Source of the DNA: Entoloma clypeatum
Taxonomy: Eukaryota; Basidiomycota; Agaricomycetes; Agaricales; Entolomataceae
Assembly: GCA_963565915.1 (NCBI GenBank)
Contig: OY751489.1
Location: forward strand, 248,001-312,000
Direction of reading: 5' to 3'
DNA length: 64,000 nt
A program made the position numbers and the translations under genes. The notes under the pieces were generated by a model. It did not search any database, was not told the origin of the DNA, and saw only the letters and a list, made by a program, of their open reading frames with translations. Of this stretch, positions 11,301-23,695 are shown piece by piece (position 1 is the stretch's first letter; every line of letters starts with the position of its first letter).

Positions 11301-13895
11301 ATAGAAATATTGTGAATCTGGCAAAGCAAATTGAAAAATGTATTCCTGAGGCCTTGCAATATGCATGCAGTTATTTTGTGATTCATTTGACAAATAGTTC
11401 TGTCTCTGATTTGCCACAATTGAGAAATGAAGTTATTCTCTTTATACAAGAGCATATACTACACTGGATAGAAGTTATGGGTTGGATTGGAAAGATTATT
11501 GATGCAGAAAAAGTATTGAATATCTTGTTGAAGTATCTGGTGAGTGAGAATTTGTTCTATGAAAAAACTGTGATTAATAGTAGTTATATAGCATGATCAA
11601 ATGCAAAATACCAATACTGAACAAAAGATTGTTCAAGAATGTATCTGGATGCTCAAGCTTATGAGTCAAGGAATTATCCTCAATACAATGCAGATCTACA
11701 GGTGTCTGGGACTATGTCCAAAGAATTCACAACTCTATATGAGATTCTGGCAACAAACCATCTCTTTTACAATAGTTTCAAGCCACTCCATGTGGAATCA
11801 GGGCAGACAAGTTCTTGAGAGTCATACAGAATCAGTAAACTCTGTTGTATTTTCTCCAGATGGAATGAAGTTAGCTTCTGCATCATCAGACAATACTGTA
11901 TGTTTATGGGATGTAGCAACAGGTACTAGAATTGGATCTCCTCTGAAGGGCCACACCAAGGCTGTATATTCTGTAGTATTTTCACCAGATAGTACCAAAC
12001 TGGCTTCTGGATCATGGGACAAGACTGTAGGTCTTTGGAATATAGAATCAAATACTATAATCAGAACAGCTCTTAAAGGTCATAGTGATAGAGTATGTTG
12101 TGTGGCATTTTCTCCAGATAGCACCAAATTGGTTTCTGGATCATCAGATAATACAATATGTCTCTGGGATACAGTCACAGGAACTGCAATAGGACCTGCT
12201 CTTCAAAAGCATAGTGATAGTGTATCCTGTGTAGTATTTCATCCAGATGGTACCAAGATAGCTTCCTCATCATTGGATGGTACAATATGTCTATGGAATG
12301 TGGCAACAGATACTACTCTAATTGGATCAGTTCTTGAAGGTCATAATATCAGTATATTTTCTGTGGTATTTTCACCAGATGGAACCAAACTAGCTTCAGC
12401 ATCCTTGGATGGTGTAGTCTGTCTCTGGAATGCAACAACTGGAACTAGAATTGGATCTTCTTTGAAAGGACACAAAAGTGGCATATCTTCTGTGGTATTT
12501 TCACCAGATGGGACCAAGTTAGCTTCTGGATCATGGGACAGTACAATTTGTCTTTGGAATGTGGCCACTGGTACTGCTATTGGATCTCCTCTTGAAAGTC
12601 ACAGTGAGGGAGTGCTGTGTGTGGTGTTCTCTCCAGATGGCAGCAAGCTAGCATCTGCATCACAGGATAACACAATTCAGCTATGGGATATATCATCCAG
12701 AACTACAGTTGGACCACCTTTTGAAGGTCATAAAAGTAGTGTATCCTGTGTTGTGTTTTCACCAGATGGTTCAAAACTTGCTTCTGCTTCACTAGATGAA
12801 ACAGTGCGCTTATGGGACATAGAAACATCTGTTTCTGAATCTATCAATAAAGGCCAAAATAGCCGCATCAATTCATTGGCATTCTCTCCAGATGGCAACA
12901 AGCTAGTTTCTGCATTTTTGGATAAAACAATGTATTTGTGGGATGTAGCGACAGGATCTGTACAAGGATCTGCTATCAAACATCACACTGAAACTATATC
13001 ACATATAGTGTTTTCTCCAGATAGTACTAAAATAGCTTCTGCATCATGGGACAATACCATTTGTCTATGGAATGTAGCAACAAAGACTATGATTGGATCT
13101 CCTTTGAAAGGTCATAAAAAAGGTGTACGATGTATTGCATTTTCTTCAGATGGAACAAGGCTAGCTTCTGGTTCATGGGATAATACAGTTTGTCTCTGGA
13201 ATGTATCAACATGTTCTGCAATAGGATCTCCTTTTGAAGATCATAATAATGGAGTTCAATCACTAGTATTTTCTCCAGATAGTACTAAAATTGCATCTGG
13301 ATCATGGGATAATACTGTACGTCTTTGGGATATATTACAAAAACCTCCAGTTGGATTAGCTCTTGAAGGTCATACACAAGGTGTATTCTGTGTAGCATTT
13401 TCTTCGGATGGCACAAAACTGGCTTCAGGATCACGTGATGCTACAGTTTGTCTCTGGAATACAACCACAGGAGCTGCAATTGGCTCAGCTCTTAAAGGCC
13501 ACAAAGATGTTGTAGCTTCTGTAGTCTTTTCAGCAGATGGAACTAAGCTGGCTTCTGCATCAGAAAATGAGACAATCTGTCTCTGGAATCTAACAACTGA
13601 TATGCCAACAGCAACTATCATCGAAGTATATTGCCAGGATATTAGCCACTTTTCAGTTGATTCAACTACTATAATTTCTCCTCTTTCCAAACTACCACAA
13701 TGGATTATAAAAGATCTTCCTCTTTTTTTGATGAATCCATCTGGATTGCTGCCTATATCTAAATGGGCTCTTTGGCTTCCACTACATTTGAGAGGTGAAT
13801 ATAAAATTGGGCCAGATGGTACAGTTGTAGTACTAGGTTCAAAAGGAGAGCTTACATTTATCCAAGCATCAGATCTGCCAAGTGATTTCAATTGA
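8373..13895 (+). CDS. NLR-like STAND protein: C2-like domain, NACHT, 14 WD40 repeats
   Basis: Likely a cytosolic signal-transducing NTPase of the fungal NLR type, a family tied to non-self recognition and regulated cell death; its ligand is unknown. I read nine exons in consistent phase: 8373-8395, 8465-8671, 8732-8853, 8913-9385, 9435-9485, 9544-9739, 9794-9937, 9993-11539, 11592-13895, about 1,688 residues. Residues ~10-130 resemble a C2 domain (NPVWNESF motif). A helical linker follows. NACHT has Walker A GAAGTGKSS near residue 460 and Walker B IIVIDALDES near 552. WD40 repeats begin near residue 997, with a ~90-residue tail. The start relies on a 69-bp first intron with acceptor GTCCAG, because the more obvious TTTGTAG acceptor gives a frameshift. 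From exon 5 on the gene is much more AT-rich than exon 4 and the neighbouring genes. No lesion is seen, so it could be functional. Confidence 0.9.
11823..13626 (+). repeat. Array of 14 WD40 repeats inside the NLR-like gene
   Basis: Fourteen head-to-tail units of about 126-132 bp each encode the same pattern: a His near the start, (V/A)FSPD in the middle and (L/V)W(D/N) near the end. Fourteen is twice seven, consistent with two seven-bladed propellers. Unit 9 is the most divergent at its start (Gln replaces the first His) and units 11, 13 and 14 vary in the FSPD motif. WD repeats of NLR-type genes in other fungi are known to shuffle and diversify, so copy number may be polymorphic; that is inference here. 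Confidence 0.92.
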
Positions 13896-16119
13896 TCAAA
13901 TTAGTCATATTTTGTACAATACTATATAAATTGTATATTCAAGTATTTTCTTTTTGGTTTTTGTAACAGCTCTGATTAGCGTCCAAGTCAAATGTTACAG
14001 TCTGATCATCTCCGACAATTTCTGACCAATTCTGACTTTCTTTGACTCTTCCAATATTATGTATATTTACTGTCATGAATCTTGTTACTATGTATGTATA
14101 TTACTTATCCTGAATGGCTTACAATGTTTTGACTGGGCGGAAAAGTTCAACCTGTAAGCCGCCAAGCAATCACCTGATCATTGATTGATGAAGGGTCCCA
14201 GCAGGATCTGATGGTGATGGAGGGTGGGGGTGTTTTTTTGTCAGACATCACATTGTGTAAGAAATTGTTAAGTAGTGGAAAGGTGGAGGTAACTCGGACC
14301 TGCATTGGTCTCACTGTCTGGTCTAGAAAGATGTCTTGTGGTCTGATGATGATGATCCATTCTATGTGGCTCTCTATGACATCTGACTACTGGATCATGT
14401 GATGGTCGGAGTCGTGCCTCTGGCACTACTCCAGTAGATGAAAAGTTGGAGCTTCGTCAGAGTCCGTTGGAGGTCAGATGTAGGACTGAGACCAGAGCAG
14501 AACTCTGGAAATGCAGAGGAACAACGAAGGGGAGGGACATGGCTTCAACATATGTGTTGCATTGCCGTTTGTTGGATAAGGTGTCCCAATTTCAGGAGGT
14601 TGGAGGAGAGGTTGGAGGTGCAGAGGTTCTCGGAGAGATCAATGGCTGATCACTTAGCACTCTGACCTGAAGGGTCCTGCTATACTGGTTTTGTCACCTC
14701 TGATGTGACGTGTCCCACTGAGTGGTTTTTGGCTGATAACGAAGTTGTGCACTGATTCCGAGATCCCTTCAATGTGGTACTTGTGGTGCTTGATTATTGT
14801 CAACGAGTGTATAGTTCTAGTGTATATAGTCTTAATTGTACTGCCCGATTGGAGAAGCGGGCTCATGTCGCTGAAGCTGAAGCTGTTTTTGATTTGGGTG
14901 TCCCACTGAGTGGTGAAAGACTGTAGGCCCGGACTTTGTTGATTGCCTGCATCTGGTTTGGGGCAAGCGAGACCTGGTGGTCCATGCTGACAAAGACACC
15001 TGTCGGGGTGAGGTCGAGCATGAACCTGCACGTGAGTGCCAGGATCCGTGGGTTGACAGAGACATAGACAGACCAACATCCACTGGTCATCAGGGTGCCG
15101 CGTGGGAGGAATGAGGTCCTCGGGCTTGTGCTCAGATGAGATGGCAGGAATACCAGGAGGAGGTGTTAGAACAGCATACGATCACATCAACGCTGGAGGT
15201 GATCACAGCGGATGTGTCGTCTTGCAGTCCTAGTATACTCTACGCTATGCGCTATGAATCGTCTATCTACGATAGAGGGGGAACCTTACTACTAACCTTG
15301 TGAGGTGTTTGCAAGATGGGGGTTACTTGGTAAGAGCGTTATATTGCACAGAGAATAAGGAAAGTCTTATATATTAGTCTACTTATTTGTACATTATTTG
15401 TACGTCATGGGATTGAGCACATGACGCTATAGATGAAAGATCTATAGGAGTGGAATTTGTTCAACAGGAGGAGTGGGAAATGGGAGGGCACCACGGGGGA
15501 GGCGAGCGCAGTGGTGGTCTCCCTCGAGGAGTGGACAAGGGCGGAGAGGGCACTGGCGGTGATTTCATATATGGTTTCTTTTGTTTTCTGTCATTTATTC
15601 TCAGAAAAACATATATATGTGAGTACAACATACCATATTGGGGGGGGGGGGGGTCCCTTGGGCCCGAAAAAAAAAGTTTGACCCCCGGTATATTTTTTCT
15701 GTTCCGCCACCCCCTTGAAAAAATCAGAAAAAAATAAAACTTTAGAGAATGTTCAGATTAAGTTTTGGTAGTAGGTCATACACTGAGTAATCTATGTACA
15801 AGCATTTCGGGATAAGTATGTAAGAATCAGGACCTGTTGATCATTGGTCCTGATCAATCAATCATGGATCATCTGTACCAACTTGTTTTCCAACAACTCC
15901 TTATTCAAATATTTTCATCAAAATGGCTATAACTTGGGAACTAGACTGGCCCGGTCCAGTTCGCTCCAGGTTTGGCACTTTTTCATTGAACCTAAACCTA
16001 TACCTCCAGGTTTGGTTCAGCAGTTACATAGAAATTTGTATTGAGGTGGTAATCACATATTCCACTAGTTATCTCCAAACCAAAAGTCATGTAGATATGC
16101 CATTTGATTCTCCTCAAGC
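13896..16119. other. Noncoding, repeat-derived stretch
   Basis: No gene found. The sequence just after the NLR stop is AT-rich and probably its 3' UTR. Further on there are two copies of a 16-bp motif, TGTCCCACTGAGTGGT (14711-14726 and 14899-14914), which contains a near palindrome. There is a 14-G run at 15640-15653, and a patch at about 15940-16030 rich in GGTCCAG/CCAGGTTT motifs that reappear at 37.1-37.3 kb. Minus-strand frames at 14.65-15.09 kb lack a recognisable domain. I read this as decayed transposon sequence. Confidence 0.45.
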
Positions 16120-16510
16120 ACCACCCCACTCACAAAAATGCAAAAATGCGCCACATCCAAGAAACGCCGGGCTATCAGCTATCAAGGCCTTTCTTCTATG
16201 CATAAATACGACGCTTTTGAGATAGAAATGAGCAGAAACCAGTAAAATCTCACAGAGATATGATCTGTGAGTCATCAGCCCCTTCACTTATAAAAACTCG
16301 AAAATGCGCCACATCCATGAAATGCCGGGCTGTTGTCTACCACACCCCTTCTTCTATAAATAAATACAATGCTTTCGAGGTAGAAATGAAATGGAATGAA
16401 GTAGCACTTACTGAGATATCCTTTATTCCTCTCATATGCCCCTTCACCCAGAAATCGGGAGATTGTGCCACACCTATGAAGCACCCAGATGTTTTATACC
16501 AAGTCCATTC
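16120..16510. repeat. Diverged ~150-bp tandem repeat, 2.5 copies (third copy split by the LINE)
   Basis: Three diverged copies run at about 16123-16270, 16271-16437 and 16438-16510. Shared landmarks are a 'GCGCCACATCCA.GAAA.GCCGGGCT' type block, then 'TTCTTCTA....AAATAC', then 'GAGATAGAAATGA' and a closing 'GAGATAT'. Copy 3 stops in the middle at 16510, exactly where a run of 19 T begins. Its missing second half is found 20.4 kb away at 36897-36965. Confidence 0.75.
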
Positions 16511-16936
16511 TTTTTTTTTTTTTTTTTTTGGTCAACAATTTGTATAGCGGTATACTAAGGGTACAATCTGCTTGACGTAGAATAAACTACATCGATCCGA
16601 GGATCTATGTATGCATGAAGAACAAGCGGCGCAAAGCTCCGTCGAGCTGATAAGTCCTCGTGCCAGGACGGGGGGGTTTGTTATAAACAAACGTGTTAGT
16701 ATGTGCGCCCGAAAATTTGGCCGCACAATACAGGAGCACTCCAACCTTGTGAGGTTGGCTGTTGACGGTGCTGGGGGGTGTCTGCGCCCTACCCCCCAAA
16801 GAAGCACCTGTGTGGTTCTTATCCTTTGGTTGTGTTCACTTGCCAGAGGGGGCTGCACCTCTTTGAACCCAGCGCACTACCACGCGACTACCGCCAACGG
16901 TTGTGTTGGGCGTTGGACGATCCCTAAAGGCAAAGG

Positions 16937-17394
16937 TGTTATGGATTCGCTATCCATGGCATTGATCGCTCGGACAAGATACAAGACATAGAGGCCTTAT
17001 CTGATTAATGGCCAGTTTCATCTTATCTATTGGTTTCATGCTTACTATTCACTTTTACATCATTCGGGCCCCGGCCTCTGCTTACTCACTACAGTATGGT
17101 CATTGTTACCATATCTAGATGGTTACTCTCACACATCCTTGACATCGTGTTACTTATTGGACTATACTTAGATACACTGACTCACGCCGCAGCAGTTACC
17201 ATAGACACCTACTCCGGGTCCGCTTCTGGAGTCAGACCAGAACCGCTCTAGAGTCATCTAGATGACTCGACCTTCTAGTATATATAGGGTACATACATTG
17301 CATGTATTCCCCAGATCTAGCAATCACCTTGGTATCTGCCTTTGCTACTTAAGCCTCTCTGCCAAAGCATCGCATGGGTTTGTCAACCATAACA
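16937..17394. mobile_element. Solo LTR A, 458 bp, TSD AAAGG
   Basis: Starts TGTTATGG and ends CCATAACA, the TG..CA ends of an LTR. It is flanked by a perfect 5-bp direct repeat AAAGG (16932-16936, 17395-17399). There is no internal retroelement sequence, so this is a solo LTR left by LTR-LTR recombination. It sits in the 3' coding part of the LINE. A second copy at 18575-19032 differs at about five positions (roughly 99% identical). A TATATA box lies at 17281-17286. Confidence 0.92.
17281..17286 (+). promoter_or_regulatory. TATA box in solo LTR A
   Basis: TATATA at 17281, about 110 bp from the LTR 3' edge, with the equivalent site at 18919 in solo LTR B. The position suits the U3 promoter of the parental retrotransposon. 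Whether it still drives transcription is unknown. Confidence 0.4.
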
Positions 17395-17542
17395 AAAGGC
17401 CCCTGGGTTATCCATAATGAATTTCCTGAAGACGTCCCAGATGGGAGTGTTCCTCAAGAAGGTGGGCATGTCTGGGGGCCTGGTGGGGTGGTGCAGACAT
17501 TTGTAAAATATGTGAGCGAAGTCCTCGACGGACCCCGCCGAT

Positions 17543-17930
17543 TGTTACGGACTTACCGGTTTGTATGTTACGCACTTTTCCCTTGCATTGTACCTTCGTT
17601 ATTTCTTTGACTCATCGGACCGCTTATTCATTTACCTTTACTCTACCATTCTCCTTTAGTATACTTCGCTCCCGCGCTGACTCGCACTCCGCAGTAGGGA
17701 TTACTCAGTCCGCAGTCGTCTGACTCACTTCGCACTGCCTTTCCGCAGTTACTGACTCATCCGCACTGCCTTCCGCAGCTACTGACTCACTCACTACCGC
17801 TCGTAGCCAGTACTATATAAACCCCATGTACCATAGCTACATTCCTTAGATTTAGCAATCACTTTGCTCTTCGCCTTTCCACTTCCTGCATACTCTGCCC
17901 AAACCTTGGAACGGTTTGTTAAGCATAACA
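17543..17930 (+). repeat. Gypsy 5' LTR
   Basis: 388 bp, TGTTACGG..GCATAACA. It contains a TATATAAA box near 17814-17821. It differs from the 3' LTR at three sites, each a G/A transition on the plus strand, two of them altering a CpG. Confidence 0.95.
17814..17821 (+). promoter_or_regulatory. TATA box of the gypsy 5' LTR
   Basis: TATATAAA about 110 bp before the LTR end, the expected place for the U3 promoter. The same site is in the 3' LTR at 24487-24494, where it could read out into flanking DNA. Confidence 0.5.
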
Positions 17931-17951
17931 AGTTGCTAAATCTCGTTAGGT

Positions 17952-20051
17952 TTGCCCAGAGCGAAGAGAGCAACTACCAGACGAGTCAAGACATCGCGCT
18001 TCTTTGAAGACTTCACCAGTAACCCATTCAGCATGCCAGAAGCCCGACAGGAGGAGCTAAGTCCTCGAGACAGTATCGATTTTACACTCATCCAGCAGTA
18101 CATTGAATCAGAGATCCGTCGCATCCTACAGCAGGTGCTTGACGAAGAACTAGACAACGACAAGCATCGCCCCCACGGCGAGATAGCAGAGAGCATCCAT
18201 CTTGCTTGGCAACACCAGATCGCGCGTTACAACGCCCGACAGAATGAACTCGAAAGCTTTCGCGTTCAAGAAGGACCTCAGACAGGTCGGATCACAGAGA
18301 TCAGAGAGTTTATCGGTGTCCAGACAACCGTTATCAGAAGATTGATTAGGACGCTCACATCGAGACGTCCCAGAGCCACATCATCACGTCTTACTCGAAG
18401 CAGCAGATCTACGCCCACTTCACCATTGAAGAACAACAAACCGAGTACAACCGCTGGGCATGAAACGAGAGACTTGACCCCTTCTCGAGACCAACAGACG
18501 CGCAGGAACAGAGATTCCTTAGAGATTTACAGAGGAAATACTCTGAACGTTTTGCCACCGATTCCGCCGACGAGTGTTATGGATTCGCTATCCATGGCAT
18601 TGATCGCTCAGACAAGATACAAGACATAGAGGCCTTATCTGATTAATGGCCAGTTTCATCTTATCTATTGGTTTCATGCTTACTATTCACTTTTACATCA
18701 TTCGGGCCCCGGCCTCTGCTTACTCACTACAGTATGGTCATTGTTACCATATCTAGATGGTTACTCTCACACATCCTTGACATCGTGTTACTTATTGGAC
18801 TATACTTAGATACACTGACTCACGCCGCAGCAGTTACCATAGACACCTACTCCGGGTCCGCTTCTGGAGTCAGACCAGAACTGCTCTAGAGTCATCTAGA
18901 TGACTCGACCTTCTAGTATATATAGGGTACATACATTGCATGTATTCCCCAGATCTAGCAATCACCTTGGTATCCGCCTTTGCTACTTAAGCCTCTCTGC
19001 CTAAGCATTGCATGGGTTTGTCAACCATAACAACGAGTCCCCTGACGAATTTACTTTTGACTCCGCGCAGTCAGATATCGAACAGACGCCTAGAACAGGG
19101 ACTCATTTTCAATCCTTACCTGTATCCCGAACCCCATCTTCATCCCAACAACCCGACTCCTCTTCTCCTCCGCAGACTCTAAACATGGCAGAAGCTCCGG
19201 CTGTACAAACAATGGATACATCCAAGATCATCAAGGATCCTGGGATGTTCAAGGACAGATACACCTTTGACGAGTGGTGGAAAGCCACCAAACTATACAT
19301 CAGGTTCCAAAAGAGCCTCACAGACGATCAAAAGATTCTTGCGGTACTATCCCGCATGATGGAAGGGTCCGGCAGACACTGGGCCAGTAACAAGTTAGAC
19401 GCTCTTACCGCTGACAACGAGAACATCACCTGGCTAGGTTTTTCTGATGATATCACCACACGATTCTCCATCGCCAACAAGTCGGTCGCTGCCAAAGCAA
19501 GACTCAAAGTCCTTAAACAAGAGAAATGCACTGTTGATGAATTCTTGGATGAATTTGAAGAACTCTTGGGACTGTCAAACCTTGGCGAAGAAACTGGGAA
19601 ATACATCCTAGAGAAAAATGTCAACCGCAGAATCTCTGAACAAGTGGCTAGCGATGGCAAGACGTACACCGATTATGCAAAGGAGATCCGAAACAAGGGA
19701 CGACAGATGGAAGGACACGCACTGGTCATCCGAGGTGGCAGCGACATGCGCACCGGATTGGGTACCACTTATGGTGGTCAGGGCAAAGCCATGGAGATCG
19801 ACAAAGCAGGAGTAGCCCGTTGCTACAACTGTCAGCACTTCGGTCATCTGGCTAAAGACTGTAGCGCTCCAAAGAAGAAAGATGGTCGCAAGTGTTTCAA
19901 CTGTGACCAAGAAGGCCATATCGCGCGCAACTGCCGCAAGCCGAAGAAGAACTCCGGAAGGGTTAGGAAGGTGTCCGAGGAAGATGCCAAGAATGATGAA
20001 ACCACAATCTTAGAAGCCGACGAGAAGGATTTTCCCGAAGGGTCCGATTAA
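17952..20051 (+). pseudogene. Gypsy gag, disrupted
   Basis: Capsid/nucleocapsid gene of the gypsy element. The clear part (19033-20051) holds a capsid-like region (FDEWWKATKLYI) and two CCHC knuckles (CYNCQHFGHLAKDC and CFNCDQEGHIARNC). The N-terminal part is broken in several ways. A 458-bp solo LTR lies at 18575-19032. Upstream of it the frame that continues into gag contains TAG at 18347-18349 and TGA at 18461-18463. The frame open from 17952 becomes Arg/Ser-rich and implausible after about 18310, which points to an old +/-1 frameshift there. Translation could still start downstream, for example at the ATG at 19185, giving a shorter gag with both knuckles. A second frame (20093) encodes pol. 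Confidence 0.85.
18575..19032. mobile_element. Solo LTR B, 458 bp, TSD ACGAG
   Basis: Same family and length as solo LTR A, flanked by a perfect ACGAG duplication (18570-18574, 19033-19037). It lies inside the gag region of the gypsy element and so is younger than it. Different target duplications show that A and B are separate insertions, not the two LTRs of one element. Insertion plus duplication adds 463 bp, shifting the frame by one. Confidence 0.92.
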
Positions 20052-20092
20052 ACAACGCTAAGTCGCGACCCTTATCTATTAAACGGACTTGC

Positions 20093-23000
20093 TTGCCTTG
20101 TATGACTGCAGACAATAGAACCTATGTCATCCCTGCCAAGCGAGCCGTTGCGTCGACTAAGATTGTGAAGGGAGATAAACCTCCAAAAAGACAAGAAATC
20201 AGGCTGTTAGCGCAGCTCAAAACACAACGAGGACCAAAGGTTATCCGACCTGAGGTTGACAGCGGATGTGAACGCACATGCATTCATCCCAGAATAGTAC
20301 ACGAACAGAACCTCCCCATGCGAGGAATACCACCCATAGCAATTCTAAATGCGGATGGATCACCAAATCGACAACAGAAAGAACTTGCCGAAGTCAAGCT
20401 GGATTTGGGAGCACATCAGGAAACCATGGAAGCAATGGTACTAGACATTGGGAGGACGGACATGCTCTTGGAACATGACTGGTTGGTACACCACAACCCC
20501 ACAATCAATTGGACAACTGGCGCGGTAACATTTAACCGGTGCCCAACAACATGTCGGACCAAACACTCGGATTTTAGGATTAACCTTAATGGTCGCAAAC
20601 ACCGGGTTTGCATGGTTGAGGTGCGCGACAAAGATGCACCCAAAAAGTCGGATCAGAAATGGAAGCCTGGAGACCCTATTTTGGAAGCTGTCACTCCCAC
20701 ACCACCTCCCACAACCAAACGACCCTCATATGTTGAACGATTTGCTCATCTTTTCGAGAAAGAGAACTTTGACAAGATCCCAAAGGAGAGGGAATGGGAC
20801 CATGGTATTGAACTTACACCAGACGCACCAAAGGAACTAGGGGGAAATACATATCCTATGACGCAAAAGGAACAAGAAGAATTGGACGCATTCATTGACG
20901 AGGGTCTAGCAACGGGAAAGATCCGCCCGTCCAAATCCCCTTATGCCTCCCCTTGCTTCTTCATCAACAAAAAGGATGGCTCCAAACGATTGGTACAAGA
21001 TTACCGCATGGTCAATAAATTCACGGTCAAAGACAAGTTCCCACTCCCACGAATATCCGATCTCTTGGACGTACTGAAAGATGTGGTCTACTTCAATAAA
21101 ATGGACATCATGTGGGGCTATAACAACGTCCGGATTAAGGAGGGCGATGAATGGAAAGCTGCCTTCCTCACCAGTCGAGGATTGTTCGAACCATTGGTCA
21201 TGTTTTTCGGTCTTTGCAACTCCCCGGGAACGTTCTCTCAAATGATGGCTAGTCTATTCCGGGACCAGATCCGCCGACGTATCTGCGTGATCTACATGGA
21301 TGACATCGTGGTTATCGGTAAAACCAAGGAAGAACTCGCGCGAAACACTGAAGAAATCCTACAGATCCTATCGGACAATGATTTGTTCCTAAAGGAGAAG
21401 AAGTGTTTATGGGAAGTAACGAAATGTCCTATATTGGGATATGTGGTTGGTGAGGGACGTGTTGAGATGGAAACTGAGAAGGTGGATACAATTCGAAACT
21501 GGCGAGCACCCACATCAAAAAAGGAAGTTCAGAAGTTCCTTGGATTTGCTAACTTCTATCAATGATTTATTGAAGGGTACTCAAACATCGCAAAGCCTCT
21601 CACCGCGCTCACAGGCGGTATGGCATTTACTTGGGGACCAACAGAGCAGCAAGCCTTTGAAGGTCTCGTACGGGCAATTACATCGGCACCGGTCTTGGCA
21701 TTACCAAAACCAGAGGGACAGTTCAGGGTTGAAACCGATGCATCGGGCTATGCAATTGGAGCAGTACTCTCTCAGAAGCAAGACGACAAATGGCACCCCA
21801 TCGCGTTCTTGTCACGGACCATGTCCGCGGCCGAACAGAATTACGAGATATATGACAAGGAACTTCTGGCAGTCGTGGAAGCATTGAAAGATTGGAGACA
21901 CTATCTGCTCGAAGCCAAGGAACGTTTTGAAATCTTGACCGATCACAAGAACCTGGAATACTTCCGTCGTCCTCAGGACCTGAATCAACGACAGCGACGC
22001 TGGAAAATGAAGTTACAGGACTATGACTTCGAATTACAGCATGTGCCTGGCAAGACCAATGCGAAAGCGGACATCCTGTCACGCTTACCCTGGTATGAAG
22101 CGGAACTCGAACCACAGGACAGTGACCAAATGCTCAAGGAGGGACTATTCTTGAAACGATTGGAATCAGAAGATGTGGTACAAATGGAGATGTTCACGGA
22201 GGAACAATTCTTTGAAGGGGGTGAAACATCTGATCCCATCAAAATTGGAAACGTCACGACCATCGAAAATCCGTGGATTGCACGCATCAAGGGTTCAAAC
22301 CGCATGGAGACAGAAGTAGCCCAGGGTCTAAAAAAGAATCCTCATTGGTATCAGCAGGAGAATGGGATCACATATGCAGGCGAACGAGTCTATGTCCCGC
22401 CAGATCCACAATTGCGACAAGAATTGATGTTTGAATCACACGATGCACCAGTGGCTGGACATCCAGGACAGTACCGGACACATGAACTCCTCACTCGCAC
22501 CTACTGGTGGCCTACCATACTGCATGATGTGAAGAAGTACGTGAAGGGTTGCGACACTTGTCAATGCAACAAGATTAACCGACAAAAGCGACATGCTCCG
22601 CTACATCCCCATGCAGCACCAAGTCACCCATGGGAAGACATAGGAATCGACGTCGTGGGACCGATACCAGAATCTGATGGAAAAAACACAATTCTGGTCA
22701 TCACGGATAGACATTCAAAGATGCTTCACCTCATTCCAACAACTGTGGAACTATCGGCTGAAGGATTAGCCAAGATCTATCGGAATCAGATATGGAAGCT
22801 TCATGGGATCCCCAAGAAGATCATCAGCGATAGGGGACCACAGTTCGCTGCGAAGTTCATGGAGATACTCTGCCGCATGTTAGGGATCAAGAGGAACCTG
22901 TCCACCGCATACCACCCACAGACTGATGGACAGGCCGAGCGATCGCATCAGGAAACAGAAGCATTCTTACGAAACTTTGTCAACCATCTACAGGATGATT

Positions 23001-23695
23001 GGGCAGAATGGATCGCAATCGCAGAGTTCCAGTACAATGACAAAGAACACCAGGCAACGAAGCACACCCCATTCTACCTCAACTACGGTTTACATCCGTG
23101 GAAGGGAGAGCTCGTGTTAGAGGATACCAATCCGGCTGCCAACGACTTCTTGAAAAAACTCAAACAGGCACGAGAAGAAGCCAATGCTGCGCTGAAACAA
23201 GCACAGGATCAGATGAAGAAGACAGTTGACACACGGCGAAGTCCGTCTCAGGACTACCGCATCGGAGACAAGGTGTGGCTGGAAGGGACTAACATCAGGA
23301 CCGATCGACCCTCAAAGAAACTTGATGCACTCCGACATGGACCATTCAAAGTCCTAGAGAAGAAAGGAGCTAGCGCGTACCTTCTTGATCTTCCGAAGAC
23401 TTGGAAGATGATTCACCCTGTGTTCAACGAGACCCTGTTGTCACCATATGAAACTCTGAAGTACGCCATCCAGAAAAAGAAACCAGCCCCTGATCTGATC
23501 ATCGTCGAAGGACGAGAAGAGTACCATGTGTCTACGATCCTGGACTCTCGAAAGTTCCGCGGAAAGATCCAGTACCTCGTCCAGTGGGAAGGATATGGCC
23601 CAGAAGAGAACACATGGGAACCGCGAGCTAATGTTCAGAACGCTCAAGATTTGATCCGTGATTTCCATCGGCAGAACCCGTCACGTCCACGATAA
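20093..23695 (+). pseudogene. Gypsy pol with one internal stop
   Basis: Polyprotein of protease, reverse transcriptase, RNase H, integrase and chromodomain. Visible motifs: protease VDSGC; RT with LVQDYRMVN and the catalytic YMDD near 21.29 kb; RNase H with VETDASGYAIG and LTDHKNLEYF; integrase zinc-binding HHCC around 22.44-22.57 kb; DDE core with IGIDVVGP and IISDRGPQF; a C-terminal chromodomain (YLVQWEGYGPEENTWEP), which places it among chromoviruses that can target chromatin marks. A single TGA at 21563-21565, in the connection between RT and RNase H, breaks an otherwise open frame of 1,200 codons. Related pols have Arg at this place, so CGA to TGA is the simplest explanation. There is no frameshift elsewhere. 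Confidence 0.93.

Noticed and set aside
11822..13891. Minus-strand frames of 66-173 codons opposite the WD40 repeats
   Set aside because: They are antisense shadows of the repeats, with repeated FSPDG-derived antisense motifs and no domain.
14654..15090. Minus-strand frames as a gene
   Set aside because: Three overlapping frames, Cys/His/Pro-rich by chance, no domain and no consistent splicing.
18310..18629. Arg/Ser-rich C-terminal part of the long frame starting at 17952 as real gag
   Set aside because: The overlapping frame that joins gag after removal of solo LTR B reads as normal acidic/helical protein; the Arg/Ser-rich one looks like an out-of-frame reading.
16937..19032. The two 458-bp repeats as the 5' and 3' LTRs of one element
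   Set aside because: Each has its own perfect 5-bp target duplication (AAAGG, ACGAG), and the DNA between them is LINE sequence plus the gypsy 5' LTR and gag start.
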